Assembly: GCF_932274485.2 (NCBI RefSeq)
Contig: NC_065879.2
Location: 42,216,436 to 42,280,435, forward strand
From: Patella vulgata
Lineage: Eukaryota > Mollusca > Gastropoda > Patellidae
Direction of reading: 5' to 3'
Length of the DNA: 64,000 bases
In this document: piece after piece, positions 11,521 to 25,200 of the stretch
Layout: every line of letters begins with the position of its first letter
Numbering within the stretch: the first letter of the stretch is position 1
Position numbers and translations under genes: made by a program
The notes under the pieces: model-generated
Seen by the model: the letters and a program-made list of their open reading frames with translations, nothing else
Database searches by the model: none
Told to the model about the DNA's origin: nothing

Positions 11521-11889
11521 CAATCTGGTTAAAATACAGATCTATATTTCGTTCGTTTTTTTATACTTTCGATGGCCTACACTACATGAAGATCTGACAA
11601 GTTATAGCGATAGGTCACGTCAGGGGTCAAAAGACCGTCTTTTGACCTTATGGCATCAGACATATGATTAACCAATCAGCATTGATGTTACTAGTGGATT
11701 ACCCACAGTTCCGTGCAAAACACGCCTAAAGCTCGCCGTAACAGACCGTTTCATTGGCTTATCCCAGACACCATTCAGAACACGAGTTAAATAACAACTC
11801 TTCCAGATCCTAGTGTAGTAAAGACAAGTAAAACGAAATTTTGAACTATAAAAACGAAACGAAATAGGATCTTTGTTTTAACCAGATTG
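11521..11889. mobile_element. MITE with perfect 9-bp target duplication (Mutator-like)
   Basis: A 369-bp element with inverted ends caatctggttaaaatacaga and gttttaaccagattg. The similarity runs inward about 50 bp, with atttcgttcg on one side and cgaaacgaaat on the other. It is flanked on both sides by ccacaacgg (11512-11520 and 11890-11898). A 9-bp duplication is typical of Mutator-like elements. It has no coding capacity, so it is non-autonomous. Related copies lie at 3979, 11118, 22863 and 61922. Confidence 0.9.
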
Positions 11890-12514
11890 CCACAACGGCG
11901 GACTGATTACCACTCGGCATCGTATTCAACGCGAAATTGTACTCTGGAAATGTATTAATTTGGTGAAATCCTTTGTTAATTTAGTGAACAGGCAGGCGGT
12001 CTACCACGGTTCTACTGGTTTTACATGATGTTAGGTCCTACAGGTATAATACTGTTTCATATGATGCAATTTTAAAGTCCCAGTGTTATAATACTGTTTA
12101 ATATGAACATATCTATGGACGGGGCTATAAGATGCATATTTTTAAGTTATAAAAATAAAACCCAATACATTGTACTAATTACATTTACACTTTATTTTAT
12201 AGTGTAATTACATCTCATTCGGATCAGCAAGCAATCTGCAAGCAATGTAATTTTTACAATATTTTAATTAATAGTGTATATTTATAATTCACAAATTTTC
12301 ATCCACGAATGCATTCCCAAAGCACAAGACAAATCTTCCACTATTTACACAGCAGTATACTCAGATATATTCAACTGTGTTCCCATTTAAACAGGTGTAA
12401 AGAATGGGAAAGATTTGTATCCAAACGTTGGTCATGATCATTAAAGACCCACTTTTAAAAGGACAATCTCACCAAACAAATTATCTCACTTTGATTGAAA
12501 TTATTGTGTGTATT
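11890..12514. other. No gene recognised
   Basis: After the target duplication the sequence is AT-rich, with a few internal palindromes (tgtaattacat near 12177-12212). The open frame at 12404-12604 overlaps the S-family MITE and is not coding. Confidence 0.4.
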
Positions 12515-12920
12515 TGTTTCTTGCATTATGCAAGAGCAAAATCTGCTTTTTACAAGTCTTTCTTTAGGCCTGAAATGTTATCTAAATTATCAATTAGACA
12601 TTAATTAACTTATCCAGACCATAATAAACTCTCGATGTCAAGGCTAGCCTTCGATGTTGGCTGGATTAGATTCCTATATGCCGCTAACGGCTATTGATAA
12701 TTAAATCAATAAAAGTGGATAATCGAGACTATGCTGTTTATATTAATGATTTTAGTAATGATGACCGAAACTATGCAAAAATTTCACCCGCTTCTTTCTC
12801 GGCTCATAGTAGATCAATTTGACTGAAATTTTCAGCAAATTACCTTTACACTATCTAGTTTTTAACTAATATTGCGAGAATTGCCATCTCTTTATCTTAT
12901 CTCCCATAATGTATCTTTAA
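12515..12920 (-). mobile_element. S-family MITE, reverse orientation
   Basis: On the minus strand it reads ttaaagatacattatgggag at one end and proceeds through the family words (catcattactaaaatc, gattatccac, tatggtctggataagttaat, ctcttgcataatg). This is the only copy that shows the site into which a P element inserted at 20391 (minus-strand agttaaaaactaga). Confidence 0.75.
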
Positions 12921-13792
12921 AATTAAAATTTGAAATTGGAAGACAAAGCCAATGTATAGATATAACAAGAGTTTGTTTTCAACAGTTGACAGTCTGTAAA
13001 ATAAGTGTAATCAGTCACATAATTAAAATATAACTGTATAGAGATGACCTCAATACTGACAAAAATAACACAGCAGTTTAACCAAATTCAACACTATTAA
13101 TAATTTGAATCTAAGAGGTCCTACTGGTCTAATTTCAAACAAACATATAAGCTCCACAAAAAAAATGATAAAACAAATTTACAATCTGTGATAATTATCA
13201 ATTAACAAATTCAATACCTCTTCTAGATTTTTAAGGTATGGTATTCCAAAAAAAATGTTTTCTTTACCACCATCTTTATATTCAAATGAGACCAATTTTT
13301 GGACATTAGTTACTTTGTTTATGCAATAAAAAAAAGATATGTAAGTATAAAGAGCTTTAAGGTAAACTAATGACAACTCTAGCTGCTGTAGCTATAAATA
13401 AAAATAAAATCAAAACATACGATTTTACTGTAATCTTTATTTTGGGTTCAAGATTATTATTGTGATGTTTGTTGGAAAGAATATATAATGGGGACATTAT
13501 TAAAAATAATAATGATAATAATAAATGAGGATGATGAGAATAATAAATCCTTTGTTCAATATGACAATAGCTTTAATTGGTGTAAGATTGCATAATATGG
13601 CTCCTGATCTCTACAAAATCATTTGTCTAGTGTTGTAAAATAAGTAAATATATAATCACTATTCATTTCATTGGTATTATTAAATAAATAAATAAACAAT
13701 TTCTTTATCAAAAAAAGCAGTTTAGTTTTCACCGAGATATATTAAGAGCAGATGAATTTGGCAACACAAGTGAATCAAATAAATTCTCAAAT
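12921..13792. other. No gene recognised, AT-rich
   Basis: Very AT-rich, with an imperfect (AAT)n run near 13505-13545 and an (AATA)n-like tract near 13680. No coding or mobile signature. Confidence 0.4.
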
Positions 13793-14046
13793 ACAGGCTT
13801 CTTTAGAGTAATAAACCGCCCGACAAAATGGCCGCTCCTTGAATGGAAATACCAGTAGTGTAAAAGTATGTAATACTAAGGTTGACTCTCTATAGGTCAC
13901 AATTTTTATCCAATTTTGATGAAACTTAAAATATATGTCTATATCCCATAGATATCGCTTCTGTGTGATATTCGCACATGTAAAACTATAACTTCCAGGA
14001 TTATGGCCCCTGATTGTACGAAAAATCACTTTTCTCTATCCATTTT
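13793..14046 (-). mobile_element. P-family monomers joined to a Q element
   Basis: Plus-strand words aaaatggccgctccttg, ttgactctctataggtcaca, ccaattttgatgaaac and cccctgattgtacgaaaaat identify reversed A and B monomers. The array runs without a gap into the Q element hairpin at 14047. A P array next to Q sequence occurs again at 57740-58895. Confidence 0.8.
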
Positions 14047-14095
14047 TTATACGTCCACATTCATAATGTGAACGTATTATGCCGTCGCCCCTGTC

Positions 14096-14126
<31 letters not shown>

Positions 14127-15925
14127 GTGTGTGTGTGTCTGTGGTTCGCCTACAGGGCGCAATTCTTCATGGATTTTCTTCAAACTTGGTATACTTATTC
14201 CTTATACCCCAAGGAAGATCCCTATTGTTTTTGGTGCATGCCCGACCCCCCGGGGCAGAGCCACGCCCATTTCTAGTATTTGTTTGTTTGTCGTCTACAG
14301 GCCACATTTCTTAACTAATAATCTTGAAACTTTGCATACACATTCTTTGTACCCTAAGGAACATCCCTATCGTTTGGGGTGCATGCCCAACCCCCAGGGG
14401 CAGAGCCACGCCCATTTTCTTTTCGTGTGTCTTTGTGTCGCCTACAGGGCGCAATTCTTACTGGATTTTCTTCAAACTTGGTATACTTATTCCTTATACC
14501 CCAAGGAAGATCCCTATTGTTTTTGGTGCATGCCCGACCCCCAGGGGCAGAGCCACGCCCATTTCTAGTATTTGTTTGTTTGTCGTCTACAGGCCACATT
14601 TCTTAACTTATAATCTTGCATACACATTCTTTGTACCCTAAGGAACATCCCTATCGTTTGGGGTACATGCCCAACCCCCAGGGGCAGAGCCACGCCCATT
14701 TCCCATTTTCTTTTCGTGTGTCTTTGTGTCGCCTACAGGGCGCAATTCTTACTGGATTTTCTTCAAACTTGGTATACTTATTCCTTATACCCCAAGGAAG
14801 ATCCCTATTGTTTTTGGTGCATGCTCGCCTCCCCGGGGCAGAGCCACGCCCATTTTTTGTATTTGTTTGTTTGTCGTCTACAGGCCACATTTCTTAACGT
14901 ATCATCTTGAAACTTTGCATACTTATTCTTTGTACCCTAAGGAACATCCCTATCGTTTTGGGTGCATGCCCAACCCCCAGGGGCAAAGCCACGGCTATTT
15001 TCTTTTTTATGTCTGTGTGTCGCCTACAGGCCACAATTCTTAATCAATCGTCTTGAAATTTTTTCATATGAATTGCTTATACCCTAACGATGATCCCTAT
15101 TGTTTTTTTTACCCCCAGGGGCAGAGCCACGCCCATTTTCTTTTCTTTTTCTGTCTGTGTGTCACCTACAGGCCACAATTCTTAATCGTCTTGAAAAAAT
15201 TTCATATGAATTGCTTATACCCTAACGATGATCCCTATTGTTTTTGGTGCATGCCCGACCGCCAGGGGCATAGCCACGCCCATCCATTATATTTATTTAT
15301 TTGTTTGTCATCTACAGATCGCATTTTTTTATCGTATCACCTTGAAACCTAGCATACATATTCCTTCTGTCCTAAGGAACATCCCTATTATTTGTGGTGA
15401 ATACCCAACCCCCAGGGGCAGAGCTACGCCCATTTTCTTTTTTTATGTCTGTGTGTCACTTGCAGACCGCATTTCTTAATCGATCATCTTGAAAACTTCT
15501 TTATACTTATTCCTTATAGCCTAAGGCTACTATTTATACTTATTCCTTAATCCTAAGGCCGACCTCTATTATTATTTTTGGTGCATGCTCGACCCCTTGG
15601 GACAGAGCCACGCCTAATGTTTGTGTGTCTTGTGTTTTGCCTACAGACCGCAATTCTTAACAGATCCTTTTGAAACTTTGCATACCTATTCGAAACGCCA
15701 TGCTTTTAGAATAAAGACATCGATTGTTTTAAAATAAAATTGTGTTCTGTTAATGTGAACGAAGTGTTAAACTGATAGCAGTCCTACAACCCAGTTTTAT
15801 TTCACAGACCCTCAATGCAAACTGGACCATATCAAACAAAACAGGAATGTGGACGTATATTGCTGCGTTAGCGATGCTCTTGTTACAAAATGTGAGCTAT
15901 CTTGCATGGCAACCGCTGGCTAACT
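14047..15925 (+). mobile_element. Q-family element with 145-bp tandem repeats
   Basis: The left end is a hairpin (atacgtccacattcataatg, tgaacgtat). It is followed by a (GT)n tract and about ten tandem monomers of about 145 bp, recognised by cctacagg near 14148, 14291, 14440, 14585, 14731, 14876, 15022, 15165, 15312 and 15463. The first six alternate between type A (ttactggattttcttcaaac) and type B (cttgaaactttgcatac), giving a 290-bp dimer. The right side carries ggaatgtggacgtatattgc and a reversed P left end (gatagct, ggcaaccgctgg of the minus strand). Overlapping open frames through the array are repeat artefacts. Confidence 0.85.
14095..14142 (+). repeat. (GT)n microsatellite
   Basis: Tgtgtgtgtgtgtgt with a tatgtatg interruption, placed between the Q hairpin and the first monomer. 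This is the same position as the tetranucleotide microsatellite in the P and R elements. Confidence 0.9.
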
Positions 15926-16212
15926 AAGAATTTTTATACAATATGCCGCAAGACCCGAGGAGGATTTGGTTGTAGGGGTCTTTAGAAGGCATTTCAACCC
16001 AACTGCAGTTTTCCACTTAAAGATTTATAAGCCTGCACAAAATTTCTTTTTACAAAATGATAGAATGAATCTGAAACAAAACCACAGCACAACCGGTAGA
16101 TAAAAAATATTTTGAACTTTAATGTCACCTTCGTCCTTGTGCCTAACCTATCATAACACTAAATCAAAAATTTTATCATGTAAACCACAGAGGGTAGCCA
16201 CCTTTATGTATG

Positions 16213-19200
16213 TCACGTATTGTCCATGTCTTCATCGTCAGGTTTATCTTTAAAAGTCTGTAAATTTTGTAAAATAGAGGTTATTAACTCTTTTATGTCC
16301 TGTTGGGGTCGAGGGTCTTTTAACACCGCACTAAGTCTTGGGATGCCATCTTCATTTTCTAGTAATTCACAGTATTTCTCAGCTGAAATAAAATAGAAAA
16401 TTACAGAAAGCGAATAAATTGAGGTTATTAATTATTACCATTAGAGAGTTATAGCCCACTTTTCTATAAAACTTGTGTTCTGATCTGCACGGGGCGTCAC
16501 ACTTGGGGGGGTCCGACCTCTCCAATTGTTTTTCTCGGGGGAGGGGGGGGCTGAATATACTTGGACCCCCCCCCAAAATTTACATAGTACATGTAGGCCC
16601 AAACCCCTATTTATTTACAACAATTATTTGGATTAGTTAAGATTCTATCTGTATAAAATCTGTACATATCCCAATATGGTTTACATTGCTAAAATAAAAC
16701 ACAGAGAGAATCATCCTGGAAACATGTGTGAAGTGAAAAGTAACTGTGTTCCATAAAATTGTGTCTAGTTAGCCTGTCAGTAATATTTTGTTAATTTTTT
16801 TCTTCATGTAGGTACCCAAAAACATTATCGCCTAAACCAAATATTTATCGCCCACTCAGCCAGCCACGTAACCATAATGCTTTGCACGCAGTGTCTGGGC
16901 CAATCAGCAAACGAGTTGTGTAGACAGGATGGCCACATGGTGTTTGTTTATATTTTTTAGGGGTTTAAAAAGGGGTTAGGGTTGCGGACCCCCCGCCCCA
17001 CCCCCACCCCCAATATATATTTCACGGCTACGCCTCTGCTTATCTGTAAGGGTAAAAACAGACCTAACAACATGACTAAGCACCCAGAAATTTAAAATTG
17101 TTTGACCTGCGTTTAATTTGTGTGCATTCATGTAACAATTCTGTGTGCACCTTTGTCAATAAGTCAATACACATACTGAATTATAAACAATACTTACGAT
17201 AAACTTTGGTAAGATTGCACAATGCCCAAACGGCCCACAGTTGAACTTCAGGAGTATCAAAATGTACTAAAAGTCGAAGTATTGGTTCAAATGATCTGTA
17301 AAAAAACCAAATAGAATATCTGAAATATGATCGTACTAGAGGCCTTTCACTAACAGATTCTCACTGTTGGTCAATAGTTTTAACAACCCACAGCAATTTT
17401 TAGTAATTGGACATCATATACATTTTTGTCTCTATGATGCCAATTCTTGGGCCCATGATTTCTGGGTAATATATGGTATAAAAGCCAATGTGAACAACTG
17501 ATTGACTTGAAGTGAGATTCAAAGTTTCTCAAAACACCAATTAAAAACATGCAGTACCTATCATTCAATATCAGTACAAGACTACTTACTCTAATAACAG
17601 CATAAATATACGGTACCCTCCCATTTCACCTACGTCCCATTTTGACTACAGCTTATAACAACAGATTATATGATCTGGTGGTTTTATTATCCCTACTTAT
17701 ATACCCTCTCTATAGCTAAAATAGATTATTCCATAAAACATCCCATTTAGGCTACAGCGTATAACAGATTACATCAAAACAAACAGAAAATAGAATGAAA
17801 AATTATAAACAAATATTTCTACTTCCAAATTCCTGAATTTGAAAATAAACACAATATTTGTTATAAAGGAATTCTAATAAGATAACAAAAATTTTGACTG
17901 AATGATAGTGAACTTGAAGAATAGATGTACAAAATTTGAAACAATTTATCTTATATTGATAAGCAAGTATTAAACTCAGTGTAATCTCCAAATATTACAA
18001 ATATTTGTCAAAACAAAAATATACTCTTATGTTAGTATTTTTGCTTTGATGTTAAAGAAAACAAGCTATTTTAACAATAATCATTAGATTAATTACAATT
18101 ACATCTCTTAATCAGTGGAACAGTTCAATGCTGATTAGTTGAGGGTCAGGATTTTGAGGGTAATAAAATTTGTAGTCGAAATGGGGTGTGGTCGAAATGG
18201 GAGTGAACCAAATATACATACTGCAATAAGAGCACATACACGACAGCACAGTATACAATAAGAAGCCACTTAGCAGCATACACTATAAATTTAATACATA
18301 ATCTAATCTATTAGCATATACTACTGTTGCAAGCAGAAATAAGTAAAACACATTGTGAACTGATCAACTTTGTAGTCACTCATTTCATCAATCAATTAAT
18401 TAATTTAACCTGTAGTTAATATTTCGTTTTGATGTTATATCCCATCTTTTTATAGCCCTGGTTAATCTTGATAATACATATTCTCTACTGGGTTTATCTT
18501 GACACCACTTGTCTGGACCATCTGAGGCTAAATGAGCAAGTACACCTGCTGCATTATAACTAACTTCGATACCATCACTTGTTGAATCTAACAAATCACT
18601 AAAATTAACAAGCCAACTCATGTTTTAAAAAAACATAATGAATACAGAGCATAGTGATTGTATTATTTAGCGGTAGTCAAATTCTCATACCTATGAATAT
18701 GAAGCCTTGTGCGAGGGAGAAAGTAAAACAATCAAAACAGTACTGCAAATGCCTGTTTTATTTGTACTGCTTATACTGAACAACACAATAAATAAGAACT
18801 GGCTGTGAAAACTCATTCCATGAGATAATTCAATTAAAGTTGGTTCAGTATACAAGCTTATTAACTTGTTCCTGATTTGTTCTTCCCTTTTTTTCTGTCT
18901 TCCAATCAATTACCCAACGAGAAAGAAGGCTGGTGCTAATAATTTTTGATACAGATGTTAATTAATAAGAACAGGGTTCTAAATACACCAGTACATTACA
19001 ATTTGAAGCAATCAAAATATTAATTGAAATGAAATGTGGTTTAACGTTCTACTGTTCTGCTCGGATTGGGCTAATGAAGACGGGCATATGCCATACAGTG
19101 TGCTATGGCATACTCTTATATCGAATTCCAACTGCCAAGGGATCTTTTACGTGCATGCCAATGTGTACACAGGACCTCGGTTTTTCATCCCATCCAAATG

Positions 19201-22200
19201 ACTAGACAGCTGTCCTTGTCAGGCCCTTCGTCCTGCACCACTGACAAGGGAAAACCACATCGGAAAATCCTGATAAACTTTCTCCACCAATACCGGGAGC
19301 GACCTCCAAGCTAGTACGCCAGCGTCTTACTCACTTAGCTACCATGGCTCCATGAATTGCAATACTTTTTCTCACTTTTTTAAGTCACGAAAGGTAATTT
19401 ATAGCCCAAACTAATGCACAGAACATGGGGCATGTAGATCTGTTAATCTTTATACTACAATAATTTTTGTTTCATATTTTACCTGAAGACAGTGATATAA
19501 CTAGAATTCATTAACTGGTGTCGCAAATCTTTTACTTCAGCTATATTACCCTGAAATGATTTATACAATAATTAGCCATACAAGTATGTACAGGAATTAA
19601 GGAACCAACAGATTTTTTCAAACCCCACTTTCTATATAACAGACTAGAAATTCAATATATTACAAAAAAAAAATCATGTTATATGACCAAAAACATTTTG
19701 ACGCAAATTGTATTTCTTATCTATTTTGAAGCTATACAATAAAAAACAAGCCAACAGTGAGGCTGATGTCCCCCGCTGAAATCCCAAAATAAATAAATAG
19801 ATGACACATATTAATTAATAGCACATTTATTTTTTTCAAAAGTATCAAGCAATCAAACTGATTATCAACTATACACTTAAGTTTCATCACTCTCTATCAG
19901 ATAGTTATCTTGTCCCAAAGCCTTGACCAATGAAATTGCTTAGCTCTGCTAATCATTGAACTCAGTCAAGACATTCACATAATGAACATCTACATCAAGT
20001 TTAAACATTCTACCTCAATTAAAAGCAGAGTTGTTATGTTCCCAAGTCTTGACCAATAAAATTGCTTATTGCTCCTTAGCCAAGGTAATGATATAATGAA
20101 TCTATACTTGGAGTTTCATCACCCTCACTTAATTAAAACCAAAGTTACCGTGCCCCAAAGCATCAAGCAATCTGATTGTTTATCTCTGCCAATCAGACGA
20201 ACCCATTTTAATAGTCCCCTGCTTTCTTCGAAAGGCGGGGGACTAAAATAAGATAATAAAATAATAATTAAGATATATGAGTACTACCAACCCATGTAGT
20301 TGTGAAATTTGTTTGTGTGTTTAAAGGAACATTTTAAAGATACATTATGGGAGATTAGATAAAGAGCTAGCAGTTCTCATTATAATAGTTAACAAGCGGT
20401 TGCCATGCAAGATATGCCCACATTTTGCAAGAGATGGACAGAGGACAAGCTCAAAAAAAGAAGTGATTTTTCGTACAATCAAGGACTATAATTCAGGAAG
20501 TTACAATCCGATATGCATGAATATTGAAAGGAACCAAGATCTTTGGGTTATAAACATGTATTTAAAGTTTCATCAAAATCGGATCAAAATTGTGTCCTCT
20601 CTCTAGAGGGTCCAAAACCTTGATATACCATATATTTACAATATTTGCGTACGAGGAGCAGCCATTTTGTCCGGCAGTTTTGGTCCCTATTTGTACGAAA
20701 TTCAGACTCATCCATCATAAGGGTGTAACAGTGATATATTCAAACGTTTTTTTAAATCGGATAAAAATTGTGACATCTAGAGGGATCACATCATAAAAAC
20801 GTGACTTTTCGCACAATCAAGGGCCATAATTCAGGAAGTTATGATCCAGTATGTGCGAATATCGACAGTTTCATCAAAATCAGATCAAAATTGTGACCTC
20901 TATAGGGTCCACCTTGATATACCATATTTTTCAGTTTGAGAATGAACGGCGGCCATTTTGTCTGTCAATTGTAACGGTGATATAATAAGACGTTTTTTTA
21001 AATCAGATAAAAATTATGACCTCTATAGGGTCCACAAGCTAAAACCGCAATTTTTTGTACAATCAGGGGCCATAATTCAGGAAGTTACAGTCCGATATGC
21101 GCGAATATCGAAAGGAACCGAGATCTTTGGGATATAAAATTACATTTCAAGTTTCAACAAAATCGAATAAAAATTGTGACCTCTATAGGGTCCACAAGCT
21201 AAAAACGTGATTTTTCGTACAAACAGGGTCCATAATCCACGAAGTTTCGATCCGATGAAAGCAGCCGAGATCTTTTGGGGATAAACCTATATTTCAAGTT
21301 TCATCAAAATCGGACAAGAATTGTGACCTGTAGAGAGTCCACAAACAAATTGTGGACGGACGGACGGGGGCGACGACAATATACGTCCACATGAAAATGT
21401 GGGCGTATAAAAACTAGATCCAAATTGATCCACTCTGAACCGAGAATTGAGCAACTGAAATTTCGGCCTAGCCTCGATCATCATTACTAAAGTCTGTACG
21501 ATCAAAAACATAGCCTCGATTATCCATTTCATGATTAAATCATGATTGAAAGTTGAGCAGCAAATCGAATCCTCATCCAATAAATATCGCAGGCTAGCGA
21601 TGACATCGAGAGTCGATTATGGTCTGGATAAGTTAATTAATGTCTAATTAATAATTTAGATAACATTTCAGGCCTAAAGAAAGACCTGCAATAGGCAGAT
21701 TTAGCACTTGCATAATGTATGTTTAAGATTCAAAAAAACAAACATACATAAATGTGGGTTAAAGTATGCAAACCAAGAAGTAACAGTCTATTTACCCAGC
21801 CTGAAAGTTTCAAATCAAAATTTTGAGCCATTTGTAAATGGTTGCTAAATTTGTCCTGTTAAGGAATGTTTATTATTATTATTATTACAGCATATTTATA
21901 GTGCGCCCTTTCATATAACATGTTCAGAGGCACTTCACAAAGTGACAATGTAATCATAAATAAACAACAAGATTATGGACATGTTAATGATTGTATACAG
22001 AGTCAGTTAAAAGCCTGATTAAATAAATGTGTTTTAAGTTGTTTTTTGAAAGAATATAGAGATGTACAACATCTTAAACTAAATGGTAGATTATTCCATA
22101 AAACAGGTGCTTGATAACTAAAAGAGCACTGACCATAAGAGACTAGTTGAACAGTTTGGGGCTTTAAAAGTAGTTTATATGATGTACGTAATGGCCAGGT

Positions 22201-25200
22201 GTATAAAGTTCTAAAAGATCTAAGAGGTAATGTTAATCTATTATACAAATAACCTGATAATCTCAAAGATCACTAACCACTGTATATAGACATGTTTATC
22301 CAGGTACTGGTATAGCATATAACCTCACATGAAAACCTAAAGTTTCACAAAGCTTCAGATAGTTGCACAGGTTAATGACGGCTCCTTTAAATTTTCTTTG
22401 TTATTGTAATAATAATGCCACTGAGCATTACATCATGCTGAATTTCTGGTGCTTGGTAAATACACTGTTACATAATAGAAGTACTACCTACCATTAAACC
22501 CATCATATTTCTCAACAATTCACCCCTATCTTTAAACATCTACAGATATAGAAAATATAATTTATAATACAAATAATAAAAATTCAATTTATAATAACTT
22601 ACAATACAACTACAGAAAATTCAGATAATGTATAATACAATTATAGAAAATATGATTTAGATAATTATAATGCAAATATAGAAATACAATTTGGATAGTT
22701 TATGTGGAAAACCTTGGATGGTTTACAACATTTGTTATATGTATACAAAAGTAATAACGGTAGGTAACAAGCGGTTGCCATGCAAGATACGCCCCCATTT
22801 TGCAAGAAATGGACAGAAAACAAGCTAAAAATAAAAAGTGATTTATCGAACAACCAGGGGACCAATCTGATTAAAACACAGATCTAATTTCGTTTCGTTT
22901 TTATAGTTGAAAATTTCGATTTTACATGTCTTTACTACACTTGGATCTGGAAGCGTTGTTATTTAACTCGTGTTCTGTTTGAAATGAGGGGTCAGCCAAT
23001 CAAATGGTCTGTTGAATTGAGCGTTTGACCTTTTTTGCGCGGAAGTGTGGGTAGACATTAGCGGCAATAGAAATCAAAACAAAGCAAAAGTAGATAAAAA
23101 ATACATGGCGGTCGCTAATTGGTTAATGGAATGACTGGCGTAATCGGGTCAAATGTCGCTTGCTTGGTACCTGACTTCATAGAACGTGAACTCCCACTAT
23201 AACTTGTTAGATCTACATGTAGTCTAGGCCATCGAAAGTATAAAAAAGGAAACGAAATATAGATCTATATTTTAATTAGATTGTCAGGGGACATAATCCA
23301 GGAAGTTATAGTTCAATGTAAGCGAATATCAAAAGAAATCGAAATCTCCGGGTATAAACATATATTTTAAGTTTCAAAAAAATCAGATAAAAATTCTGAC
23401 CTCTAGAGAGTCCTCAACCTTGGTATTACATACTTTTACACTATTTCCGTACAAGGAACAGCCATTGTGTCGGGTAGTTTCTGTCTGATTTTCACAAAAT
23501 TCGAACTCAACCATCATTAGATTGTAACCCTGATATATTTAAACTTTTTTTAAAAATCAGATAAAAAGTGTGACCTCTAGAGAGAGAGTGAGAGAGAGAG
23601 AGAACTGGGGTTTAACATCCACTCGACACAAACTAGGTCATTTTGGGACTAACACATAGTTCAATTTTATTTCAGTAATTCGATTGCACCTAGGGGTCTT
23701 TAGCAGTGGGAGGAAATCAGAGGCCCAGAGAAAACCCATGAGGTTGGACAGGCGACCCCACTCCTTGTCACGTAGGCTACAACCAGGGAATCAAAACCAC
23801 GGTAATTAACTCAATGACAGACCTTATGATACAGCACGCACGTGCCAACCATTCGGCCATCCACCCTCCCCCCTCCCTCTGCACCTCTAAAGGGTCCACA
23901 AGCTAAAGACTGGATTTTTTGTAAGTCAGGGGCCATAATCCAGGAAGTTACGATCCGTTATGCGTGAATTTCGAAAGGAACCAAGATCTTTGGGATATAA
24001 ACATATAATTCAAGTTTCATCATAATTGGACAAAAATTGTGACCTCTAGTGGGTCCACAACCTTGGTATTACATACTTTTAGTGGCCATTTTGCAAGCAC
24101 TTCTGGTCCACAAGCTAAAATCGCAGTTTTTTTGTACAATCAAGGGCCATAAACCAGTAACTTATGGTCCGATATCCGCAAATATTGACAGGAGCGAAGT
24201 TCTTTGGGACATAAACGCATGGTTTCAAGTTTCATCAAAATCAGATCAAAATTGTGACCTCTAGAAGGTCCACAACCTTTATATTACATACTTTAACACT
24301 ATTTGCTTACATAGTGGCCATTTTGTCCGGCAGTTTAGGTCTGATTTTCACAAAATTCGAATTCATTCATCATTATGGTGTAAAGGTGACATATTTGATC
24401 AGATATAAATTGTGACCTCTAGGGACACCACAAGCTAAAAACATAATTTTTCGTACAGTCAGGAGCCATAATCCAGGAGGTTGCAGTCTCATATGCAAGA
24501 ATATTGAAAGGAACCAAGATCTTTGGGTTATAAACATACATTTCAAGTTTCATCTAAATCGGATAAAAATTATGACCTCTAGAGTATCCATTAGCTATAA
24601 ACGTGATTTTTCGTACAATCAGGGGCCATACCATAATCCATGAAGTTTCGATCCGATACATGCCAATATCGAAAGGAATCAAGATTTTTTGAAGATAAAC
24701 CTATATTTCAAGTCAAGTTTCGTCAAATTCGAATAAGAATTGTGACCTGTAGAGTGTTCACAAACATATTGTGGACGGGCGGAATGACGTCCGGATAGAC
24801 GGGTGGTCAGGGGAGACAACAATATACGTCCACATGAAAATCTGGGCGTATAAGAATCGAAACCAAGGGAGGCTGTTTCTATCCCATTTAATATAAATTA
24901 CAATGAATACAGATTATTACTTACCTTCAAGCATCTTAAAAATAGATTCATTCCATCACAGCTTATAAATCTTTTACAGTTTTCTGCGGTTTCATCTGTA
25001 AATTAATAAAAAAAAAAAAACTTTAATGTGAATATAGTATTTTTATTAATTCTTCTTCTAATACTTCTAGGAAAGAAATCTGACAAAAACTTGCATGTTT
25101 GATATTTGTGCTCATAGTTGAGTTCCTATAAATGCCTAATACTAATAGATAGCAAAAGTCAAATGTTTAATGCAAATAAACTGCTAAACAAATATAAATG

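Larger units (their letters stand above)
22768..24856 (+). mobile_element. P-family element with two nested insertions
   Basis: The left end aacaagcggttgccatgcaa with gatacgccccca lies at 22768. The right end (atatacgtccacatgaaaat, ctgggcgtataa) lies at 24856. Between them are A and B monomers, interrupted by a 9-bp-TSD MITE at 22863-23283 and a SINE2 at 23590-23880. The original element was about 1.4 kb. It lies in ZER1 intron 11, the intron between exons 11 and 12. Confidence 0.82.

Noticed and set aside
14014-15479. Overlapping proline/arginine-rich open frames on both strands
   Set aside because: They are translations of the 145-bp tandem repeat in several frames. The same words recur in each monomer, with no start or domain logic.
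13790-15930. CRISPR-like array
   Set aside because: The repeats are direct and regular, but the units are 145 bp with no unique spacers, in a eukaryotic setting.
18400-18621. ZER1 exon 14 as an independent 73-aa protein starting MSWLVN
   Set aside because: The match to ZER1 starts after the acceptor at 18599. The first residues of that frame are intron sequence.
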